52,260 bases of DNA from Bacillota bacterium (GTDB lineage Bacteria > Bacillota > UBA994 > UBA5500). Positions 6,936-15,288 of the stretch are shown here, one piece after another (position 1 is the first letter of the stretch; each line of letters opens with the position of its first letter). The stretch lies in contig JAKOXL010000048.1 in assembly GCA_029781045.1 (NCBI GenBank), positions 1 to 52,260 on the forward strand, given 5' to 3'. The translations under genes were made by a program, and so were the position numbers. Under the pieces are notes generated by a model. That model ran no database searches. It had not been told where the DNA came from and saw only the letters and a list, made by a program, of their open reading frames with translations.

Positions 6936-8139
6936 CTTGGCCCTTTTAGAACTCATATCGGTTACTGCTCTGCTCTATTCACTCCTACTTGTCTTTGTGC
7001 AGTTTGCCTCCCTCCAGGTTATGGCTCTGTTCTTTACCTGGACTGTAATTGTAGGCCTGCTCTATTTCTATGGCCATTCCAGGGCTAAAGGGGTTCGCCT
7101 TAGCGCCCTACTCTTACTGCTACCCCTGTACTTCTACCGGAGCGCCACAGCTCTAATCTTCTTTCTGATCACCGTGCCTCTACTTCTCATGTATCTGGAG
7201 AGGTTCCTGCTGCGTGGCAGCTACGACAACTATGTGGATAACTTCCGCAAGGTGGCCGTGGTTTACCCAGTTGCCATGTTTCTGCGCTGGATGGCACCGG
7301 AGTTTGGGGCTGCCATTAATCACTCCGCTCCCTTCATTTTCACCTATTTCTTGTCTGCCATCTTGCTCATTCGCTCCGTCCGGCATGTGGAAGCCGGCAT
7401 GGACCTGCAACGCCTGCAAGGCACCAACTTCCACTACCTTTTGACTATCGCCGCCGTTTTTCTTCTTGCTACCTTGGAGCAGGTCCGGCAGTTGGCCAAG
7501 CAGACGGTTAGCGGCCTGCTTTCCCTCTTCTCCCTGCCGGTGGTTTTATGCCTAAGGCTACTGGGGTGGGTATTATCTCTACTCAGCGACTGGTCAATGG
7601 GGCGACGCCTCGACTGGCTGAAACCCCGAGAGCTACCAGGACAGGGAAATTTGGGCGAGATGCCTCCTTCCCTCGTAGAAGGTGCACCGTCGGCTCTTTG
7701 GGAGAAGATCATTGAAGGGCTGCAGGCAACGTTTATTGCTTTGCTGATTGCGGGGGCTGTTTATATTCTTTACCGCTTGCTACTTCGAGGCGGACGAGAG
7801 CACTATCAGGGTGTGGACTACGTGGAGGAAAGGGAGTTCTTGATCAGGCGGGGGCCCAGACAGCAGCGGCGAATCCGATGGTGGGAGCGGCTGCCAAGAG
7901 ACCCGGCTGGGCAGGTACGGTTCTACTACCGCCGGTTTCTGCAGAAGCTGCAGGCCCGTCAGGTGGCCATTCACCAGGCAGATACTACGCTGGAGGTACA
8001 GCAAAGGGCGGAGGCGGTGTTTACTCACCTTCCCCAAGAGATCAGAGATATCTATATCGCCAGTCGTTATGGGGAAAAGGCGGTGGATGTGGAGACAGTG
8101 AAGGAAATGGAACGATTGGTTAGAGAGTTGGGAGAGTAG
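6928..8139 (+). CDS. Polytopic membrane protein with C-terminal DUF4129-like region
   Basis: 403 aa, with about nine or ten hydrophobic segments in the first 290 residues, for example LLELISVTALLYSLLLVFV, ALLLLLPLYFYR and FIALLIAGAVYILYRLLL. A basic, soluble C-terminal domain follows (about 300-403) containing VRFYYRRFLQKLQ and DIYIASRYGEK, which resembles the DUF4129 tail of MoxR/DUF58-linked transglutaminase-like proteins. No transglutaminase Cys-His-Asp core is visible. The ATG at 6928 has GGAG 7-10 bases upstream and overlaps the DUF58 stop. It likely forms a membrane complex with the two preceding gene products. The DUF4129 call is moderate. Confidence 0.75.
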   Translation: MLSLALLELISVTALLYSLLLVFVQFASLQVMALFFTWTVIVGLLYFYGHSRAKGVRLSALLLLLPLYFYRSATALIFFLITVPLLLMYLERFLLRGSYDNYVDNFRKVAVVYPVAMFLRWMAPEFGAAINHSAPFIFTYFLSAILLIRSVRHVEAGMDLQRLQGTNFHYLLTIAAVFLLATLEQVRQLAKQTVSGLLSLFSLPVVLCLRLLGWVLSLLSDWSMGRRLDWLKPRELPGQGNLGEMPPSLVEGAPSALWEKIIEGLQATFIALLIAGAVYILYRLLLRGGREHYQGVDYVEEREFLIRRGPRQQRRIRWWERLPRDPAGQVRFYYRRFLQKLQARQVAIHQADTTLEVQQRAEAVFTHLPQEIRDIYIASRYGEKAVDVETVKEMERLVRELGE

Positions 8140-8177
8140 GGTTTTAGCGTGTATGCCAAAGGCGCGTGGTGGATAGC

Positions 8178-8202
8178 GGGCGAGGCATCGCCTCGCCCCT
8201 AC
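8178..8202. repeat. Palindromic repeat of the CGCCCCTAC type, copy 2
   Basis: Inverted repeat GGGCGAGGC-ATC-GCCTCGCCC followed by CTAC. It has the same outer frame as the copies at 3002 and 44816 but a different core, with compensating changes on both arms, which suggests that folding is conserved. Confidence 0.55.
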
Positions 8203-8272
8203 AATGTATCGTAATTACTTCGTGGGGCGGGGCAGGTCACTGCTGCCTATGGTTCATTATCCCATTGTAATA

Positions 8273-8297
8273 GGGCTGCGCAGGTTTGGCGCAGCCC
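8273..8297 (+). terminator. Terminator-like hairpin after the MoxR operon
   Basis: Perfect 9-bp stem GGGCTGCGC/GCGCAGCCC with a 7-base loop, followed by TTTGG on the plus strand. The T tract is short. A second terminator-like hairpin lies 50 bases further on (8330). Confidence 0.55.
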
Positions 8298-8328
8298 TTT
8301 GGTATGTCCACATGGTTATTCTAGTTGG

Positions 8329-8394
8329 AGGGCTGTCGCAAAACAGCCCCTATTTCTTTATGGTACCACTTGACCGTGGTCGCCTGTGCCCAAC
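8329..8394 (+). repeat. Terminator-tail repeat, copy A
   Basis: Hairpin GGGCTGT-CGCAAA-ACAGCCC (8330-8349), then T-rich TATTTCTTT, then a tail GGTACCACTTGACCGTGGTC and GCCTGTGCCCAAC. The hairpin is also found at 32274 and 36453, and the tail ending GCCTGTGCCCAAC matches the copy at 36399 closely. In each case the element sits just 3' of genes in the orientation that would end their transcript. Confidence 0.65.
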
Positions 8395-8492
8395 ATCTGT
8401 CGCTAAGGGCAACGACGGCACTCGCACCCGGTCGTCTTGTTATAACTGTCGGGTCACTAGCTTAGCTCCTATTATGGTGCAACGAAAGACTG

Positions 8493-10493
8493 CTAGTACT
8501 TGAACTTCTTCTCCACCGCGTTCAGCATCTCTTGCGATAACTGGGCTAGGGTGGAGCTAGCGGCAGAGATCTGCTCTATGGCTGAGGTCTGCTCTTCCAC
8601 TGAGGCAGAGGCTTCTTCCGTACCGGCCGCGTTCTCTTCTGCTATGGCCGACAGGTTTTGAATCACGTCCAGCACCACGTCCTTTTGAGATCCCATCTGC
8701 TCCATGGATTGTCTAAAGCCCAGCATCGCCCGCTTCATTTCCTCTATGGCCGCCGCTATGTCGTTAAAGCGGTCATAGGTCTTGTCCGCAATATTGGTCT
8801 GGTCGTTAACAATACCGGAAACGCCTTCCATGGTACTAACGGTGACCGCCGTCTTTTGCAGCAGGTCTTGAATAATGGCCGAAATCTCGTTGGTAAAGCT
8901 ATTGGACTGCTCCGCTAGTTTGCGAATTTCATCAGCTACCACGGCAAAGCCTTTACCCGCCTCCCCTGCGCGGGCCGCTTCAATGGCGGCGTTAAGTGCC
9001 AGCAAGTTGGTCTGAGCCGCTATGCTCTTAATCATCTGGCTGGCCGCCTCTATCTTCTGCACGCTTTCGTTGGTATGGGCTATGCTATTGCCTACGGTTT
9101 CAACGGCTTTCATGCTATCGGCTGTTCTGGTCATGAGGGTCTCAATCACCTGTAGGCCTTCGTCTTTCAGAGCAACAATCCTCTCGGTTAGGGAGTTAAC
9201 CTCTTCCAATACCTGTTGGTTATGCTCAATGTTCTCACCAATATCGGCCACGTGGGAAGCGCCCTTTTCCGTTTCACTGGCTTGGTCGGCCGCGCCCCGA
9301 GCAATTTCCTGTATAGCCCGAGCTACTTCCATCGCTGATGCCGACGACTCTTGGCTAGTTGCAGTCAATTCTTCCGCAAAAGAAGCCACCTGCTCCGCCT
9401 TTTCCCGAATCTCTTTCACCAAGGCCAGCAGATTCTTGTGCATTCTTGCCAAAGACTTGGCAATGTTTCCTATCTCATCTTTCCGGTGTTGATAAGCCAG
9501 CTCTTCGCCTGTCTCATTGAAGTTCAAATCATATCTGGCCAACTTCTCTAAGATTCCGGTCACGTAGACAATGGGCCGAGAAATCATTGTACCAACAGCG
9601 TAGGCTGCAATCACGCCCAGGATGAGAAATCCAATTGCGCCAACAACCAAGGCATTGTGCAGCTCCCAAACCCAGCCAATAATAACAGTTTTTGGGGCTC
9701 CTTCAGCAAAAATCCAATCGGTGTTGTTGATGGGGGCTACCCCCATATAGACCTCCACATCACCAAGGCGATACCTGATTGATCCGGCATTGCCTACGCC
9801 TAACTTGCGTAAGGCAAGGCCCAGCTCTTTCAGTTCCCCATCGCTTTCAATGTCAAGAAACACATTTTGCTGTTCCAATACCCTTTCTTCTTGGCGATGG
9901 GCGAAGATGGTTCCATCCTTACCAAGGATGAAAGCATAGCCGTTTTCTCCATAGCCCATCTGGTCCACGATGCTGCTGAACTCGCCCGCATCCTTACGAG
10001 CAACAAGAACGCCCACCACTTCGTCATTCTGTTTTATGGGTACAGCAAACATGACCACCGGCCGATTGGTAACACGGCTAATCATAACGTCGGATACATT
10101 AGGTACACCCTCTAACGCCCGTTGGAAGTAAACCCGGTCTCCTAACCACGCTGTTTCTTCAGTCAGCACGTAGGTAACATTGCCATCGGGAGTTATGATG
10201 CCAAAGTCCAAGTAGCCCAGCCTCTCCACATCGTGTAGCAACGCGTTCCTTTGCGTAGCCCAACGCATTGACCGGACCTCCGAGCGGAGAGCCAGTTCCC
10301 CCAAGACCCTCAGTTCTCTGTCCAACGTGGTCTCTATTAACTTGGCCCCCTCCTGCGCTGTTGTAACCAGCACTTCCTCTGTGTTCCGCATGATGGAGTT
10401 GGAACTAATGTTCATCGCTACAGCCCCGAGCCCGGCAGTTACAACTAGGACTATGACCGACAGCACCAGCATTATCCGTTGTGACAGTTTCAT
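8493..10493 (-). CDS. Methyl-accepting chemotaxis protein with Cache sensor
   Basis: 666 aa chemoreceptor. TM1 is at about residues 8-28. A double-Cache type extracellular domain runs to about 275 ([15 protein letters not shown] and [20 protein letters not shown] motifs). TM2 is at about 280-300, followed by HAMP, then the cytoplasmic signalling hairpin with [20 protein letters not shown] and [15 protein letters not shown]. It would pass signals to CheW/CheA, which are not in this window; the ligand is unknown. The ATG at 10493 is chosen because GAGGTGA lies 5 bases upstream and TM1 follows at once. It has its own sigma-A-like promoter and is separated from csrA by a terminator. No CheW-binding pentapeptide for methyltransferases is seen at the C-terminus. 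Confidence 0.92.
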   Translation of the reverse strand: MKLSQRIMLVLSVIVLVVTAGLGAVAMNISSNSIMRNTEEVLVTTAQEGAKLIETTLDRELRVLGELALRSEVRSMRWATQRNALLHDVERLGYLDFGIITPDGNVTYVLTEETAWLGDRVYFQRALEGVPNVSDVMISRVTNRPVVMFAVPIKQNDEVVGVLVARKDAGEFSSIVDQMGYGENGYAFILGKDGTIFAHRQEERVLEQQNVFLDIESDGELKELGLALRKLGVGNAGSIRYRLGDVEVYMGVAPINNTDWIFAEGAPKTVIIGWVWELHNALVVGAIGFLILGVIAAYAVGTMISRPIVYVTGILEKLARYDLNFNETGEELAYQHRKDEIGNIAKSLARMHKNLLALVKEIREKAEQVASFAEELTATSQESSASAMEVARAIQEIARGAADQASETEKGASHVADIGENIEHNQQVLEEVNSLTERIVALKDEGLQVIETLMTRTADSMKAVETVGNSIAHTNESVQKIEAASQMIKSIAAQTNLLALNAAIEAARAGEAGKGFAVVADEIRKLAEQSNSFTNEISAIIQDLLQKTAVTVSTMEGVSGIVNDQTNIADKTYDRFNDIAAAIEEMKRAMLGFRQSMEQMGSQKDVVLDVIQNLSAIAEENAAGTEEASASVEEQTSAIEQISAASSTLAQLSQEMLNAVEKKFKY

Positions 10494-10548
10494 TCTTTCA
10501 CCTCGCTTTACTAGGTTGTGACAAAAAGCGACATTTACTTTTGTTGCC

Positions 10549-10577
10549 ATTATACATAACACCAAGGAAAAAGTCGA
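10549..10577 (-). promoter_or_regulatory. Sigma-A-like promoter of the chemoreceptor gene
   Basis: Minus strand: TCGACT (10572-10577), 17-base spacer, then a perfect TATAAT (10549-10554), 56 bases before the start codon. No sigma-D consensus was found here, so this receptor may not depend on the flagellar sigma factor. Confidence 0.55.
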
Positions 10578-10613
10578 GACAATCTTTTCATAGTTTGTAT
10601 ACCCTTAGGAACC

Positions 10614-10639
10614 AAAAAGGGGGCGATTTTTGAATCGCC
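10614..10639 (-). terminator. Terminator after csrA
   Basis: Stem GGCGATT/AATCGCC with a 4-base loop, followed on the minus strand by CCCTTTTT. It lies 21 bases past the csrA stop and ends the flgM-csrA operon. Confidence 0.75.
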
Positions 10640-10659
10640 TTGAAAAACAGAGGTCGGGC

Positions 10660-10893
10660 CTACTCAGCCTTATGTACCTTGAAGTTACTGAGTGCTGCCA
10701 AAGAAATGGGGCTTTGCGCCGCCTCTTGGTTGGCCCGTTCAATTTCAGCGTATATTTCCAGACGATGCACCGGTACAGTGCGAGGAGCATCTATACCTAT
10801 GCGGACGGTATCGCCGCGGATATCCACTACTGTGATGGTGATATCAGCACCAAGTTTGATTACTTGGCCTTTCTTACGTGCTAAGACTAGCAT
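10660..10893 (-). CDS. csrA: Carbon storage regulator CsrA
   Basis: 77 aa RNA-binding dimer that represses translation by covering GGA sites at ribosome binding sites. The N-terminus MLVLARKKGQVIKLG and core DITITVVDIRGDTVRIGI are diagnostic, as is the C-terminal RLEIYAEI. The ATG at 10893 follows AGGAGGGG at 7-8 bases. It lies one base after fliW, the gene for its protein antagonist, at the end of the sigma-D operon flgM-flgN-flgK-flgL-yviE-fliW-csrA. Its likely target, flagellin, has GGA-loop hairpins in its leader at 2630-2681 in this window. Confidence 0.96.
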   Translation of the reverse strand: MLVLARKKGQVIKLGADITITVVDIRGDTVRIGIDAPRTVPVHRLEIYAEIERANQEAAQSPISLAALSNFKVHKAE

Positions 10894-10894
10894 C

Positions 10895-11335
10895 CTATTC
10901 CCCTCCTTTGGTAAAGAGAGGATGACGGATGCTGTAGGCATCGCTATCGATAATGGACTGCAATGCCAATTTGTTTGCCCGATTAAACCACAAAGGGGCC
11001 TTCAGATTGACTGTAGCTTGGCGCAGGTCGCCGTTGGGCACACTGACTATACAGAGCACGTGAGCTTCTCCCCCAGGAACCAGTTGCAGCTGCTCGGCTT
11101 CCGCCGCACTGAGGTTCACCTCATACTGGTTGAACGCCTCCTGGGGATTAACTAGCAAAAAGCAGAGTTCGGGAGTGGTGATACTTTGCATCCAGATAAA
11201 GGGGGTATCGTCAAGACCGATCCGCAGGAGGGCAAAACGATGCTCATCGGGGAAACCGGGGATACCAGCGGGAAAAGTGAAAATAAGTTCTGGATCAATT
11301 GTTATTTCGCCAAAACGAGTTGTTTGTAACTGCAT
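10895..11335 (-). CDS. fliW: Flagellar assembly factor FliW
   Basis: 146 aa. FliW binds either free flagellin or CsrA; when flagellin is exported, released FliW blocks CsrA and flagellin translation resumes. Family motifs seen are FTFPAGIPGFPDEHRFALL (about residues 19-37), FIWMQSITTPELCFLLVNP and the C-terminal APLWFNRANKLALQSII. The ATG at 11335 has GGAGG about 10 bases before it. It stands directly before csrA, as in Bacillus subtilis, and about 100 bases after yviE. Confidence 0.95.
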   Translation of the reverse strand: MQLQTTRFGEITIDPELIFTFPAGIPGFPDEHRFALLRIGLDDTPFIWMQSITTPELCFLLVNPQEAFNQYEVNLSAAEAEQLQLVPGGEAHVLCIVSVPNGDLRQATVNLKAPLWFNRANKLALQSIIDSDAYSIRHPLFTKGGE

Positions 11336-11431
11336 TTTACATGCTCCTCCAGCAACAAATAGAGTTGCAGATAGTAAAGGCGGTGCTCACAGGGATGGCA
11401 GGATGTAACACGCGACGCCCGAACGGGATGT

Positions 11432-12001
11432 TTATGCCCAAATCTCTCTAGGACCGATATACTCTATGTCTACAGAGCCACGCTGTTTGAGATAGGCGTG
11501 TACCGTCGCCGGAACAAGATCAACCCGGGGGGCGTGGGGCGTTACCTGTAGCCGAGGGGCCTGTGGAATTGCCTCGATGTGTACATTAGGATCGCCCACA
11601 TAGGTAATCTCGGGACGGGAACGGGGGATTACGCCCACATTGGTCTCCACATGGGAGTTGCGATAGTTGGCTTCTTTGGCCAGCTGGGCAATCACGTGGG
11701 GTTGACGCATCATGCGGTCACCTTCCTGAGCCCGGCGGGCTATACCCTCTAATGCGGTGCGAGTGCTGGCGGCCGCCCGCTCGCGCGCGGAGACCAACTG
11801 AGAGCCCACACCTAGCTCTTGGCGAACGGCCCTATTGTCGATCTGCAGGCGACCGCTGGGGTTTTGCACTCGCATCACAGCCTGCGGTTGCTTCAGAGCC
11901 ATGCTAGCGTGACTCTGCTCGAGGCGCATGCTCCCCATGGAGATATCTAACCCCAGCTGAGCTGGGGTTATTGTGATATTAATTAGCGGACCTACTCTCA
12001 T
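11432..12001 (-). CDS. yviE: DUF6470 (YviE-like) flagellar-locus protein
   Basis: 189 aa protein of unknown function, found in the same place (flgL-yviE-fliW) in B. subtilis. The N-terminal residues (VGPLINITITPAQLGLDI) and repeated hydrophobic strands in the C-terminal half (about 120-189) suggest an elongated beta-rich protein. The middle is helical and charged. There is no signal peptide. The start ATG overlaps the flgL stop by four bases, so the two are translationally coupled. Confidence 0.8.
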   Translation of the reverse strand: MRVGPLINITITPAQLGLDISMGSMRLEQSHASMALKQPQAVMRVQNPSGRLQIDNRAVRQELGVGSQLVSARERAAASTRTALEGIARRAQEGDRMMRQPHVIAQLAKEANYRNSHVETNVGVIPRSRPEITYVGDPNVHIEAIPQAPRLQVTPHAPRVDLVPATVHAYLKQRGSVDIEYIGPREIWA

Positions 12002-12897
12002 CGCAGGAAATCTACCAGAGTGGGTTGCATAAGCCTAGCACCCACGGCCAGCGAAGCATGATAAACGGCTTCTTGCATTTTCAAATACATAATGGTTTCC
12101 GCCACATCCACATCTTCCGCCTGCGACTTGAGGGCAGTGTAGGTAATCATATCTTCAGTGTAGCGCGCTTTGGTGGCCTCCAGGCGGTTCATACGGGCAC
12201 CCACTTCGGACCGGGCTGTAAGGAACTGGCTTTCCACCTGATCCAGCTTGCCTAGAACTTGATTTATCGCGTCCTTGTCGTCGTTGCGCAAAGCGTTCTC
12301 CAAGTCCACCAGCAGTTGGATAGCCTCAGTGCCCCCAGCACCAAAGGCCTTTTCGGCCGTGGTATTGACCACCATGGTTACACCGGTGCCTATCTCATAC
12401 GCCATGGCCTTGTTATTGCCGACAAAGCCTGAATAAGTTGCACTCATCCAGTCAATGTCCTCGAAAGGCTTCTCGGTTGTGTTATTACCAGCAAAGAGAT
12501 AGCGGCCCGCATGGGTGGCGTTGGCCACACCCACCAGTTGCTCCGCAATTTGTCTAACCTCGTCGGCCAGAGCATTCATAGCTCCTTCATCATTGGTGCC
12601 GTTGGCACCTTGTACGGCCAACCCGCGCACTTGCACTATAAGACCACCAGCCTGGTTCAAAGCCGCATCGGTACTGGCCAGCCAAGCATGGGCATCATCG
12701 ATGTTGCGAATGTACTGGGCATTCTGGTCCAGAGCCGTTTCCAGCTTGAGAATCTGCTGCAAACGTACCGGGTCATCGGAAGGACGACTAATGGTCTTAC
12801 CTGAGTTGATACGCCGCTGCATGGTATCCAGATTGCGCAGGTTGCGCTGCAGATCCTGCAAGAAGGCGGTGTTCATCATGTTATTGGTGATACGCAT
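11998..12897 (-). CDS. flgL: Flagellar hook-filament junction protein FlgL (HAP3)
   Basis: 299 aa, joins the hook-proximal junction protein FlgK to the filament. The N-terminus is flagellin-like (MRITNNMMNTAFLQDLQRNL, then INSGKTISRPSDDP) and the C-terminus DVAETIMYLKMQEAVYHASL reads like the flagellin D0/D1 end. The length is normal. It is exported by the flagellar type III system. It lies 16 bases after flgK. Confidence 0.95.
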   Translation of the reverse strand: MRITNNMMNTAFLQDLQRNLRNLDTMQRRINSGKTISRPSDDPVRLQQILKLETALDQNAQYIRNIDDAHAWLASTDAALNQAGGLIVQVRGLAVQGANGTNDEGAMNALADEVRQIAEQLVGVANATHAGRYLFAGNNTTEKPFEDIDWMSATYSGFVGNNKAMAYEIGTGVTMVVNTTAEKAFGAGGTEAIQLLVDLENALRNDDKDAINQVLGKLDQVESQFLTARSEVGARMNRLEATKARYTEDMITYTALKSQAEDVDVAETIMYLKMQEAVYHASLAVGARLMQPTLVDFLR

Positions 12898-12913
12898 GTT
12901 GGCTTACCTCCCT

Positions 12914-14350
12914 TTAACGTAGACCGGTACGATTGATGAGGGTATCGAGTATTTCATCGATTACCGTCACCAAACGGGCAGCCGCATTGTAGGCATGCTG
13001 ATATTGGATCATGTTAGTCATCTCTTCATCTAAAGAAACGCCGGAAACCGAGGAGCGCCGCATTTCCAACTGTTCCACCAACAAGGTCTGGTTCTCCAAG
13101 AGATGCAAAGCATGCTGGGCATCAACACCGAGGGTGCCAAGAATACCTTCATAGAATTGCTCCAAAGTGGATGTGCCACCGAAAAGCAACTTGTTACGCA
13201 GCTGGGCCATGGCCAAGGCGTTGCTGCCATCGCCAGGAGCCCAACTGCCATCGGAGTCCTTAGTGGCGGCCGCTATGCGTTGTCGCCCGAACTCTTCATC
13301 TAGAAGATCAGGATTCACATAAATGTGACGGGCTGAAATGGCAGCAGGGTCGCTATCTTTGAATAGGCCAACGAAAAACACTACCCCTTCTTCATCTAGT
13401 AAATTAACACCCTGCTTGTGTTGCTCATTGACAGCCTGGGCAAACTCTCTGGCTAGAGAGTCCAGCTGATCCATATATCCTCTGGTTTTAGCACGAGCGC
13501 TTTCTAGGCCGGCCAGACGGCCACTGGTGGCTCCTACCGGCAGGCCTTCCGTGCCATCGGACTGCACCCAGCGGACTACTCCGTCTTCTCCCAGCTTCAT
13601 GTGGGTAACCGATTCGTGACGCACTATGCTTACCCCGTTTACTACGAGGGACAGCTGGCCATGGCTTTCAAAAACATGTACATTTACCAGTTGGGACAGT
13701 TCATCAATCAGGAGGTCCCGCCGATCCCGCAGGTCGTTGGCATTCTTGCCACCCAGCTCGTTGGTCTGGATCTGGGCGTTGAGGGTAGCAATGCGGTCAA
13801 CTATGGAGTTGATATCTATCACGGTCAACTTGATGCCGTGGTTAATGTCTTCAATTACATCTTGCAACTGGCCCTCCACATGGCGGAACATGTCGGCCAC
13901 GGCCACACCGCGCTGCTGCACGATGGCCCGCACTGTTTCGTTGGCGCCATCGCGGCTTAAGTCCTGCCAGGCATTGAAGAACTGGGCTATGGCGTTCTTG
14001 ATGCCACCGCCCTGCAAATCGCCAAAAATGCCTTCTACTCGGTCTAGAGTCTGGTTCTCAGCGGCCGCCTTCCCTAAATGCTGATTTTGTGAGCGCAACT
14101 GGTAGTCTATATAGGCATCACGCAGACGGTAGATGGTGCTCACCTGCACACCGGTGCCGATTTGGCCGGCGGCAGTGGAGTTATGCATGCCCGGCACCGT
14201 ATAGGGGTTGGTGGTGGAGAGAACCGCCCGCTGACGGCTATAGCCAGGCGTAGCTTGGTTGGCAATATTGTGCCCAGTCACATCCAACGCTCGGGATTGG
14301 GCAGCTAGGGCTCTGCGGGCTATGTCTAAAGCGAAGAATGTAGAACGCAT
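12914..14350 (-). CDS. flgK: Flagellar hook-associated protein FlgK (HAP1)
   Basis: 478 aa junction protein between hook and filament. N-terminal motif is ALDVTGHNIANQATPGYSRQ (about residues 37-56), the mid region has LNAQIQTNELGGKNANDLRD, and the C-terminal motif is EEMTNMIQYQHAYNAAARLV. The ATG at 14350 has GAGGTGA 6 bases upstream; a TTG two codons earlier is less likely. Its chaperone flgN lies immediately upstream. Confidence 0.95.
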   Translation of the reverse strand: MRSTFFALDIARRALAAQSRALDVTGHNIANQATPGYSRQRAVLSTTNPYTVPGMHNSTAAGQIGTGVQVSTIYRLRDAYIDYQLRSQNQHLGKAAAENQTLDRVEGIFGDLQGGGIKNAIAQFFNAWQDLSRDGANETVRAIVQQRGVAVADMFRHVEGQLQDVIEDINHGIKLTVIDINSIVDRIATLNAQIQTNELGGKNANDLRDRRDLLIDELSQLVNVHVFESHGQLSLVVNGVSIVRHESVTHMKLGEDGVVRWVQSDGTEGLPVGATSGRLAGLESARAKTRGYMDQLDSLAREFAQAVNEQHKQGVNLLDEEGVVFFVGLFKDSDPAAISARHIYVNPDLLDEEFGRQRIAAATKDSDGSWAPGDGSNALAMAQLRNKLLFGGTSTLEQFYEGILGTLGVDAQHALHLLENQTLLVEQLEMRRSSVSGVSLDEEMTNMIQYQHAYNAAARLVTVIDEILDTLINRTGLR

Positions 14351-14361
14351 ATCCAATCACC

Positions 14362-14838
14362 TCATAACTTGCGATCGAGAAGGCGGGGTTTACTTTGCTG
14401 ACGAGCCTTACCTTCCGCGTCATAGGCGGGTTCTTCTGGCGAACTTACAAGAATACGCAAAGAATAATCGATAAAGTGCAGTGCCTGTTCGATCAAGAGC
14501 TGGTTCTGTTCGTTTAGTTGTTTAAGGGCGGCCATGCGAATTACCAACTGTTCAAATAGCTGCCCCAAAGCTTCAGGTCGAGGACAAGCGGGAGAATTTA
14601 TCACTTCTTCCAACGAACGAACTCCCAACTTGCCGGCCAGCTGACTGGCCACACCAGTTAGTTGAAACTCCATGGCCTGCAGCTCGTTGGCCAGCTTTTC
14701 CTCTTTAGGTAATAGCTCTTCCAGAGCGGACACTTCATTGGCGGTAAGGGTTTGGCGCTTGTGCTCACCAAGCTCAACTGCTCGGCCCAGCAGTTCAACC
14801 TCGGCAGCTAATGCTTCTTCTAGAGCCTGCCAAGACAT
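14362..14838 (-). CDS. flgN: Flagellar export chaperone FlgN family protein
   Basis: 158 aa, almost entirely alpha-helical with long coiled-coil-like stretches. The FlgN/YvyG family is a soluble chaperone for FlgK and FlgL before export. The sequence is weakly conserved in general, so the call rests on length, helical character and its place between flgM and flgK. The start ATG is 3 bases after the flgM stop, and AGGTG overlaps the end of flgM. Confidence 0.8.
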   Translation of the reverse strand: MSWQALEEALAAEVELLGRAVELGEHKRQTLTANEVSALEELLPKEEKLANELQAMEFQLTGVASQLAGKLGVRSLEEVINSPACPRPEALGQLFEQLVIRMAALKQLNEQNQLLIEQALHFIDYSLRILVSSPEEPAYDAEGKARQQSKPRLLDRKL

Positions 14839-14841
14839 GAA

Positions 14842-15135
14842 CTACACCTGCTTATCCAAATGGTGACCGGTTAACATGTTCTTGGCGATGCGTTTGGCAT
14901 CCACCTCATAGGTACCGGCCTCTATTTGCAGGCGCACTAAAGCTACCCGCTCGCTGTCCACGTCGGGCAAATTGCGCAACATTTGCAGAGCCGCCAAATA
15001 CTCTTGCGACTCGGGGGAAAGCTTGATTTCATGGCCGACATTCTGGGCTGGGCGGCTGTGTTTCTGCTCTTGCCGCCGGATTTGATCGGAATAGGCCCGG
15101 ATAACCTGCTGCACTTGCTTATCGGTAATGCGCAT
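14842..15135 (-). CDS. flgM: Anti-sigma-D factor FlgM
   Basis: 97 aa. FlgM holds sigma-D inactive until the hook-basal body is complete and FlgM is exported. The C-terminal sigma-binding region is recognisable: IKLSPESQEYLAALQML then RVALVRLQIEAGTYEVDA and IAKNML. The N-terminal third is disordered and basic. It is the first gene of a seven-gene flagellar operon behind a consensus sigma-D promoter, so it is under feedback control by its own target. Confidence 0.92.
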   Translation of the reverse strand: MRITDKQVQQVIRAYSDQIRRQEQKHSRPAQNVGHEIKLSPESQEYLAALQMLRNLPDVDSERVALVRLQIEAGTYEVDAKRIAKNMLTGHHLDKQV

Positions 15136-15171
15136 TAGACATTCTCCTTATGGTAAAGGTCTTTGTTTATC

Positions 15172-15198
15172 TTATCGGCATTCGCGGAAATATCTTTA
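15172..15198 (-). promoter_or_regulatory. Sigma-D promoter of the flgM-csrA operon
   Basis: Minus strand: TAAA (15195-15198), 15-base spacer, GCCGATAA (15172-15179), an exact match to the sigma-D consensus, 37 bases before the flgM start. It lies downstream of the terminator at 15255, so the operon is insulated from the HD-GYP gene. Confidence 0.9.
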
Positions 15199-15254
15199 GG
15201 GCTGGGGGAAAAAGGAATGGTGGGAAGTCACCGTCATGGAAGTGGATACTGCAG

Positions 15255-15287
15255 AAAAACAGGGCTGTCGCAAATGTGCGACAGCCC
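15255..15287 (-). terminator. Terminator after the HD-GYP gene
   Basis: Perfect 11-bp stem GGGCTGTCGCA/TGCGACAGCCC with a 4-base loop, then TGTTTTTC on the minus strand, 2 bases past the stop codon. The arm GGGCTGTCGCA also occurs in the terminator-tail repeats at 8330, 32274 and 36453, but here both arms carry it. Confidence 0.85.
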
Positions 15288-15288
15288 C

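Larger units (their letters stand above)
8140..8492. other. Non-coding stretch between convergent operons
   Basis: About 350 bases between the plus-strand operon and the minus-strand chemoreceptor gene. It contains the palindromic repeat at 8178, a terminator hairpin at 8273 and copy A of the terminator-tail repeat at 8329. The remaining 100 bases (8395-8492) show nothing recognisable, and no clear terminator for the chemoreceptor gene was found. Confidence 0.5.
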
